A stretch of 11,005 bases of DNA from JAAZGD01 sp964383845 (GTDB taxonomy: Bacteria; Bacillota; Clostridia; Peptostreptococcales; Anaerovoracaceae): assembly GCA_964383845.1 (NCBI GenBank), contig CAYLIF010000037.1:1-11005 (forward strand). The letters are read 5' to 3'. The notes under the pieces are model-generated. The model saw only the letters and a program-made list of their open reading frames with translations. It did not search any database and had not been told where the DNA came from. Positions 6,140 through 11,005 of this stretch are shown piece by piece. Positions within the stretch are counted from its first letter, which is position 1, and every line of letters starts with the position of its first letter. Made by a program: the position numbers and the translations under genes.

Positions 6140-8224
6140 ATTTTACTTTTATTAATTGATAAACTTTTTAAGTTTAAAAAAACCATATTATTTTCAATAC
6201 TTGGATTGGCAGTTTTAGCAGCGGTAGCTATGGCATTTGTCGAGATTAATTATGATCTTACTAAATACTTACCAGAAGATGTTCCATCTACCATAGCTAT
6301 GGATGTAGTTGAAAGTAGCTTCAAAGAGGAAATACCCAATATAAATGTATTTATACCAGATGTAACCATTCCACAGGCTTTAGCTTACAAAGATGCAATG
6401 TCAAAAATTGATGGTGTGGGCACTGTATTATGGCTAGATGATTTGGTGGATATTCAAGAACCCTTAGCAACAATGGACTTAAATACAGTTGAGGGTTGGT
6501 ATAAAGATGGAGATGCTTTTTTCATGCTGGCAGGAGATACTGATAAAAGTGTAATAATAACTGAAGAAGTTAGAAAAGTGTCAGGAAAAGATAGTATTTT
6601 AACTGGAGCATTGGTCAACCAGGCGACTATACAGGCATTGTCAACAGACGAAGTCTCTAAAATCTTGCTATATATGGTGCCCTTGGTGCTTATTATATTG
6701 TTAATTTCTACATCCTCATGGTTTGAACCCATTCTTTTCCTGGCCGCCATTGGTGTAGCCATATTAATAAACGAAGGAACCAATATCTTCATTGGTGAGA
6801 TTTCATATATAACACAGGCCACAAGTGCCGTACTACAACTAGCCGTATCCATGGATTATGCAGTGTTTCTCCTGCATGCTTTTTCCAAATTTCGTAGTCA
6901 GGGGAATAATGTAGAGCTAGCTATGAAAAAAGCAATGGCTGACTCAACTTCTGCCATCGCAGCAAGTGCAACTACAACGGTCTTTGGATTTTTGGCATTG
7001 ACGTTAATGAGGTTTGAAATTGGTCTCAATATGGGGATTGTACTTGCAAAAGGCATAGTATTTAGCTTTTTATCTGTCATGTTACTTCTACCTATATTGG
7101 CAATTTACACTACGAAAATCATGGATAAAACTCATCACCGCTCTTTTATACCATCTTTCGAGAAGGTGTCTAGGATAGTTGTACGAGTATGTATCCCTTT
7201 GGCCATGGTCATTTTCCTTGTTATTATACCAAGTTTTTTGGCGCAACAAAAAAATGATTTCATTTATGGGTCTTCAGGAATAAATGCTGAGGGTTCCCAA
7301 GCTCAGATTGACGAAAATCATGTAATAGATATTTTTGGAGAAAAGAATCAGATGGTACTTTTAGTTCCAGAAGGGGATGTTGCAAAAGAGAATAGTCTTG
7401 GCAAGAGGTTAAAAAGTATTCCAAATATAAGTTCGATTATTTCCTACCCTGGGACAGTAGGAGCCGAAGTCCCACCAGGATTCCTTTCTGAACAACAAAT
7501 TTCCACCTTTAGATCAGGTGGATATAGCCGTTATATTTTTTATGCAGAAACCATGGAAGAGGGGGAAGAAGCCTTTGATTTGGTGGAAGAAGTTAGGGCA
7601 GCTGCCTATGATTACTATGAAGGTGACTACCATCTTCTAGGGCAAACCGTAGTTAACTATGATTTAAAAGAAACAATAGTTAAGGATACTCCTCGTGTTA
7701 ATGGGGCGGCTATAATTGCTATTGGGTTGGTGCTACTTCTAACATTCCGAAACTTTGCCCTTCCATTTATTTTGCTTCTCACAATAGAAGGAGCTGTTTG
7801 GATAAATCTAGGAATACCGTATTTTAGAGGGACAACATTAAATTATGTTGGGTTCTTAATTATAAGTGCTGTTCAACTTGGAGCTACTGTAGATTATGGA
7901 ATACTATTTGCCAATCAATACATGAAGAACCGAATAAATTATGCAAAAAGAAAAGCTGCGGAGCTTACCATCTCTAATAATGCAGCATCTATATTGACAC
8001 CGGCGAGTATTCTTGCTTTAGCCAGCATAACTTTGGGCATAGTTTCAACCAATGGAATCATAAGTGAACTAGGATTAATGCTGGGGAGAGGAGCTGTAAT
8101 ATCCTCTTTGATGGTGCTTCTCTTCTTGCCAGCGCTACTAATTATCTTTGACCCTGTGATTAAAAAAACGTCATTTATTAAAAGGAGAAAAAATCATGAA
8201 TATCATGGAGAAAAAATATCATAG
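6140..8224 (+). CDS. MMPL/RND-family membrane transporter
   Basis: This is an integral membrane exporter of the MMPL branch of the RND superfamily, normally driven by the proton gradient. Read from ATT at 6140 it has 694 residues in two similar halves. A first helix (about 14-34) leads into NYDLTKYLPED; an outer domain (about 36-170) is followed by helices around 176-194, 197-216, 229-249, 271-291 and 299-320. The second half repeats this: a helix at 346-367, an outer domain (about 368-515), then further helices from 521 to the C-terminus. Each half carries the proton-relay-type motif, VSMDY (D239) and ATVDY (D585). The ATT start is inferred from the ribosome binding site and the intact first helix; a TTG at 6206 is the conventional alternative (672 residues) but cuts that helix. 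It is divergent from a TetR gene and overlaps the next gene by 29 bases. Its substrate is unknown; lipids, peptides or drugs are possible. Confidence 0.88.
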   Translation: MLLLLIDKLFKFKKTILFSILGLAVLAAVAMAFVEINYDLTKYLPEDVPSTIAMDVVESSFKEEIPNINVFIPDVTIPQALAYKDAMSKIDGVGTVLWLDDLVDIQEPLATMDLNTVEGWYKDGDAFFMLAGDTDKSVIITEEVRKVSGKDSILTGALVNQATIQALSTDEVSKILLYMVPLVLIILLISTSSWFEPILFLAAIGVAILINEGTNIFIGEISYITQATSAVLQLAVSMDYAVFLLHAFSKFRSQGNNVELAMKKAMADSTSAIAASATTTVFGFLALTLMRFEIGLNMGIVLAKGIVFSFLSVMLLLPILAIYTTKIMDKTHHRSFIPSFEKVSRIVVRVCIPLAMVIFLVIIPSFLAQQKNDFIYGSSGINAEGSQAQIDENHVIDIFGEKNQMVLLVPEGDVAKENSLGKRLKSIPNISSIISYPGTVGAEVPPGFLSEQQISTFRSGGYSRYIFYAETMEEGEEAFDLVEEVRAAAYDYYEGDYHLLGQTVVNYDLKETIVKDTPRVNGAAIIAIGLVLLLTFRNFALPFILLLTIEGAVWINLGIPYFRGTTLNYVGFLIISAVQLGATVDYGILFANQYMKNRINYAKRKAAELTISNNAASILTPASILALASITLGIVSTNGIISELGLMLGRGAVISSLMVLLFLPALLIIFDPVIKKTSFIKRRKNHEYHGEKIS

Positions 8225-10229
8225 AGTGGGAGGAAAACAACTTCTCTCTCTTTTCATAATAATAGCCTTGCTTTTTACTATAACTATACCTGTTTTTGGG
8301 TTGACTGAAAGTACAGCAAAAGAAGAGGTGATTTATGTGAATTTAAATTCTGACGGATCCGTGGATGAAATTTACGTAGTCAATAGCTTTGAGCTAAACC
8401 AAGCTGGGCAAATTATAGACTATGGAGATTATACATCATTTCGCGAAATGACCGCTTCAGAAGGTATGCAAATTGAAAACGAAAAAATTATTATAGATGC
8501 AAAGGCGGGGAAATTATATTACGAAGGAACGCTAAACAGCAAGAGTATTCCTTGGGATATTGAAATAAAGTATTTGATTGATAAAAAAGAATACCCGGCG
8601 GAACTTATTGCTGGGAAAGCAGGTGATTTGGAAATAAAAATAAAAGTTAGGTCAAATGTAGAAGGGAATAATCCATTTTATGATCACCTTACATTGCAAG
8701 TCTCATTAAATCTAGATACATTTATAAGCAAAAACATAGAAGCGGAAGGCGCTACATTCGCTAATGCAGGAAAAAACAAACTAGTATCTTTTATGATTTT
8801 ACCAGGGAAAGATTCGGACATCTCTGTTACTGCAGAGGTAACGGATTTTGTCATGGAAGGAATATCTATAAATGCGGTGCCCCTTGAAATAAGCTTAGAC
8901 TTTGAAGAAGATTCAATGTTTGGCTCTAAACTTTCCGAGTTAAAGAAAGGTATTGGAGACTTGGACGATGGAGCCATGAAACTTATGGATGCAGCTAGAA
9001 AACTAGCTAATGGTACTGGCGAATCAAAAGATGGTATAGATGACCTGTGGGCGGCTTCAGTTGAAATTAAGGATGCTACTTCAAAGTTTGTGGATGGCAC
9101 AAAGGATTTACGGAAAGGTACAAGTGAGCTAAACAAGGGAGTTAGAGATTTAAAAAAAGGTACTTTTGATCTTAAGGATGGCTCTATTAAACTAGTAAAT
9201 GGAATGGATGGCCTGGTAAAAGGAACTCGGAAATTATCTGGAGGCATGAAGGAAGTAGATAATGGTTTGGGAGACCTGATAATCGGAGCTAAAGGTGTAG
9301 ATGATGGAATGCTACTTTTAATAGGCGGCTTGGAACAGATGGCAACTTCAGGACCATCCCTTAACGCAGGAGCTATGACAATATTTAAATCCATGACTGA
9401 TAGTGCTAATCTACAACTTTCTGCTGCAGGAATCACGGCTGATCTGACTCCTAGTAACTATTCAGACACACTAGATGGTGTTAGAGAAGAGCTTATAGAT
9501 GGCGATCCTCGCATTGATTTGATAGCCGGCCTAAAAGCGCAGCTAGATGGTTATAATGCTTTTTACAAAGGTCTGGCAGAATATACTACTGGTGTAAGCC
9601 AGGCCAGTGTTGCCCTTGCAGGGTTACGGTTAGGAACGGAACAATTGCATTCTGGGCTAATAAAGCTTAGGAATGAAGGTGTAGGTGGCCTAATTACAGG
9701 CTTGGATGAACTTGGAGAGGGTACTAGAAAACTCTTAGGCGGTACAATTGATTTAAAAGACGGTGTTATAGAGCTCCATGATGGGGTTATAGAGTTAAGC
9801 GATGGGACATCTAAACTATTAGACGGTGTTATAGAGCTAGAAGATGGAAGTGTAAAACTAAATGATGGAATGATTGAAATGTCTGATGGAATTGTCAAAC
9901 TACTTGATGGGGCAGTAGAACTACACGATGGTACAGTAAAACTTTATGATGGGAATATTACCTTAGCAGAGGGAACATTTGAATTTCGAGATAAGACGGC
10001 TACAATTGAAGAAGACGTTAAGGGTATTATTAAAGAAAAAATCAATGAAATGATGGGTGGAGACTTTATTCCTATATCATTTGTTTCCAATAAGAATACA
10101 AATGTAGAATCGGTCCAGTTTGCCATGCAGACTACAAGTATTGAATATCCTGAGAGGGATAAAAAGACTGCTGATAAAGAACCTGAGCTTAACATATTCC
10201 AAAAATTCTTAAAGTTATTTGGGTTATAA
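8196..10229 (+). CDS. Secreted Leu/Gly heptad-repeat protein, YhgE/Pip-like repeats
   Basis: I recognise the repeat type but know no function. The protein is 677 residues. A signal peptide (hydrophobic residues about 16-35) is followed by a domain to about residue 240, starting EEVIYVNLNSDGSVDEIYVVN and rich in alternating beta-like patterns. Then come 19 contiguous xxxLxxG heptads (residues 246-378), a non-repeat segment (379-480), a second block of 16 heptads (481-593, one with an extra residue), and a tail of 84 residues ending in the short amphipathic LNIFQKFLKLFGL. Such heptads are known from the extracellular part of YhgE/Pip phage-infection-type proteins, but the C-terminal membrane helices of that family are absent. 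The ATG at 8196 has GGAG 8 bases upstream inside the transporter gene, so the two are probably translated together. It may be an extracellular partner of the MMPL exporter; this is inference. Confidence 0.85.
   Translation: MNIMEKKYHRVGGKQLLSLFIIIALLFTITIPVFGLTESTAKEEVIYVNLNSDGSVDEIYVVNSFELNQAGQIIDYGDYTSFREMTASEGMQIENEKIIIDAKAGKLYYEGTLNSKSIPWDIEIKYLIDKKEYPAELIAGKAGDLEIKIKVRSNVEGNNPFYDHLTLQVSLNLDTFISKNIEAEGATFANAGKNKLVSFMILPGKDSDISVTAEVTDFVMEGISINAVPLEISLDFEEDSMFGSKLSELKKGIGDLDDGAMKLMDAARKLANGTGESKDGIDDLWAASVEIKDATSKFVDGTKDLRKGTSELNKGVRDLKKGTFDLKDGSIKLVNGMDGLVKGTRKLSGGMKEVDNGLGDLIIGAKGVDDGMLLLIGGLEQMATSGPSLNAGAMTIFKSMTDSANLQLSAAGITADLTPSNYSDTLDGVREELIDGDPRIDLIAGLKAQLDGYNAFYKGLAEYTTGVSQASVALAGLRLGTEQLHSGLIKLRNEGVGGLITGLDELGEGTRKLLGGTIDLKDGVIELHDGVIELSDGTSKLLDGVIELEDGSVKLNDGMIEMSDGIVKLLDGAVELHDGTVKLYDGNITLAEGTFEFRDKTATIEEDVKGIIKEKINEMMGGDFIPISFVSNKNTNVESVQFAMQTTSIEYPERDKKTADKEPELNIFQKFLKLFGL
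8931..9329 (+). repeat. Heptad repeat block 1 (19 units of xxxLxxG)
   Basis: Nineteen successive seven-residue units, coded by 21-base units, run without interruption from LSELKKG to MLLLIGG (residues 246-378). Most have Leu at position 4 and Gly at position 7; some have Ala at position 7 or Phe, Val, Ile or Ser at position 4. DNA identity between units is low, so this block looks old. Confidence 0.85.
9636..9974 (+). repeat. Heptad repeat block 2 (16 units, more uniform)
   Basis: Sixteen units from TEQLHSG to NITLAEG (residues 481-593); the second has one extra residue (LIKLRNEG). The middle units are very regular, often ending in Asp-Gly (VIELHDG, VIELSDG, VIELEDG). At DNA level an identical 18-base string occurs at 9758-9775 and 9821-9838, exactly three units apart, which suggests recent duplication or conversion within this block. 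Confidence 0.85.
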
Positions 10230-10412
10230 TAAATTGGAAATTCCATTAAGATTCCAGATCTTAGCTATGGCACAAGACTCCACCGGGTAAAATATACACC
10301 CATACAGCAGTAAATAAATGTGGGATTATTCTACAAAAATAGGGTATAATTTATCTAATTAGCCAAAGAACAGTTGGACATCTCAGTCTCTCTAATATAA
10401 GGAGCGAATAAT
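10230..10412. other. Intergenic region between the repeat protein and the cupin-like gene
   Basis: These 183 bases contain no convincing gene and no clear intrinsic terminator: short inverted repeats such as TGGAA/TTCCA near 10235-10256 and GGGT/ACCC at 10285-10301 lack a following run of T. A TATAAT at 10345-10350 may be part of a promoter for the next gene. CCAA/TTGG near 10363-10377 is a further weak inverted repeat. Confidence 0.5.
10345..10350 (+). promoter_or_regulatory. Possible -10 box for the cupin-like gene
   Basis: A perfect TATAAT lies about 60 bases upstream of the ATG at 10413. The expected -35 position holds a poor match (around GGGATT, 10322-10327), so the promoter is weak or helped by an activator, or the box is a chance hit in AT-rich DNA. 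Confidence 0.35.
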
Positions 10413-10940
10413 ATGGAGTATATCATTAGGGAAGTTAAAGATTTTTATAAGGTGATAAAACTCAAAGAGTTTAGGAAAACTGAAGGAGTAACTTTTGATG
10501 TTATGAATAAATCAATAGTTCCTAGAGTAGATGTTATTGACAGAGTTATTCATCAAAAAGGTGCTGTATCTCCAGGAAAAGTAGGCTCAGTTGAAGAAGC
10601 ATGGTATATGCACCTTTATCAAGACGATAATTTATTTGTGCTTCATGGGAAAAGACTTGTAGAGCTTTATAAAAAAGAGTATGGTAAAATTGAAAAATTT
10701 GAGATTACACCGGACTATATAGAACATAATGGAGAGCGTATATTGGAAGGCGGCGGCTTAATAGCTTGGTCTAAAAATGTTTTTCACAGAATAACCAGCG
10801 GCGAGAAGGGTTCTGCATCTATTAATTTAGCGACACATTATGAAGGATTTGATATCGAAACAAACTTTAATATCTATGACTTAAATATTGAAACTGGCCA
10901 ACATACATTAATAAGAGAAGGCTATAAAGACCAAAAATAA
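10413..10940 (+). CDS. Cupin-like protein of unknown function
   Basis: I do not recognise the exact family. The 175-residue protein has no signal peptide or membrane segment, so it is probably cytoplasmic. The central part suggests a single cupin (RmlC-like) beta barrel: EEAWYMHLYQDDNLFVLHGKRLVELY (residues about 62-87) resembles a first cupin motif that ends before a strand, and GGGLIAWSKNVFHRI (about 113-127) resembles the second motif, with a His where a metal ligand is usually found. The metal ligands are not all clear, so it could be a non-metal cupin or a sensory or sugar-epimerase-like fold. The ATG is supported by GGAG 8 bases upstream (10401-10404). It is followed after 17 bases by another same-strand start, so it may head an operon that continues outside the window. 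Confidence 0.7.
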   Translation: MEYIIREVKDFYKVIKLKEFRKTEGVTFDVMNKSIVPRVDVIDRVIHQKGAVSPGKVGSVEEAWYMHLYQDDNLFVLHGKRLVELYKKEYGKIEKFEITPDYIEHNGERILEGGGLIAWSKNVFHRITSGEKGSASINLATHYEGFDIETNFNIYDLNIETGQHTLIREGYKDQK

Positions 10941-10957
10941 TAGTTTGGAGTATTCCA

Positions 10958-11005
10958 ATGTTTACATTAGGCAGAAAAATAGATATCCATTATTCAACCA
11001 ATAGG
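10958..11005 (+). CDS. Start of a further gene, cut by the window edge
   Basis: An ATG at 10958 opens a frame of 16 codons that is still open at the last base (MFTLGRKIDIHYSTNR). GGAG at 10947-10950 lies 7 bases upstream, normal spacing for this genome, and the gap to the preceding stop is 17 bases, so it is probably cotranscribed with the cupin-like gene. Too little is present to name it. Confidence 0.5.
   Translation, partial: MFTLGRKIDIHYSTNR

Noticed and set aside
8684..9436. Long open frame on the minus strand opposite repeat block 1 (250 codons)
   Set aside because: The 21-base coding periodicity keeps the opposite strand free of stops; its translation is Ser/Pro-rich low-complexity sequence with no ribosome binding site or family match.
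9563..9898. Minus-strand open frame opposite repeat block 2
   Set aside because: Same cause: mirror image of the heptads, with a repetitive PS-rich translation.
9636..9974. RTX-like calcium-binding repeats, because of the many Asp-Gly pairs
   Set aside because: RTX units are nine residues with GGxGxD; here the unit is seven residues with one Gly, so the family does not fit.
10230..10301. Possible terminator after the repeat protein gene
   Set aside because: Only 4-5 base arms and no T tract follow them.
10374..10401. TTGGAC / TATAAG promoter-like pair just before the cupin-like gene
   Set aside because: Transcription would start about 5 bases before the ATG and lose the ribosome binding site; the TATAAT at 10345 is a better placed candidate.

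Overview
This window looks like ordinary chromosome from a low-GC Gram-positive anaerobe of the class Clostridia. That assignment is an inference from AT-rich codon use, strong GGAGG-type ribosome binding sites, frequent TTG and GTG starts, a lipobox lipoprotein, and protein types (a two-cold-shock-domain RNase R without a lysine tail, an HD-GYP protein, and a TetR / MMPL transporter / LxxG-repeat protein set). No RNA gene, insertion sequence, phage gene or CRISPR array was seen. No gene-free stretch exceeds 300 bases.

Left part (98-3238, all +): a 3-methyladenine DNA glycosylase, a small lipoprotein of unknown role, an exonuclease III type AP endonuclease and an HD-GYP cyclic-di-GMP phosphodiesterase. 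The glycosylase makes abasic sites and the AP endonuclease cuts them, so two consecutive steps of base excision repair are near neighbours. The endonuclease stop and the HD-GYP GTG start share one base (TAGTG), which suggests translational coupling.

Middle part (3260-5993, all -): ribonuclease R and, 37 bases upstream of it, a TetR-family regulator. They converge on the HD-GYP gene with a 21-base gap.

Right part (6140-10229, +): divergent from the regulator lie an MMPL/RND-type membrane transporter and, overlapping it by 29 bases, a secreted protein built mostly from two blocks of Leu/Gly heptad repeats. The 146-base divergent region holds two face-to-face sigma-A-like promoters whose -10 boxes overlap. 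It also holds three copies of TGTCTATTA, probably the binding sites of the TetR protein. The regulator therefore probably controls itself, possibly rnr, and the transporter pair. The transporter appears to start at a rare ATT codon. This module is the most interesting part of the window: an uncharacterised, probably inducible export or envelope system whose partner protein resembles the extracellular repeat part of YhgE/Pip proteins but lacks their membrane segments.

End (10230-11005): a 183-base intergenic region with a possible promoter, a cupin-like protein of unknown function, and the first 16 codons of another gene cut off by the window edge.
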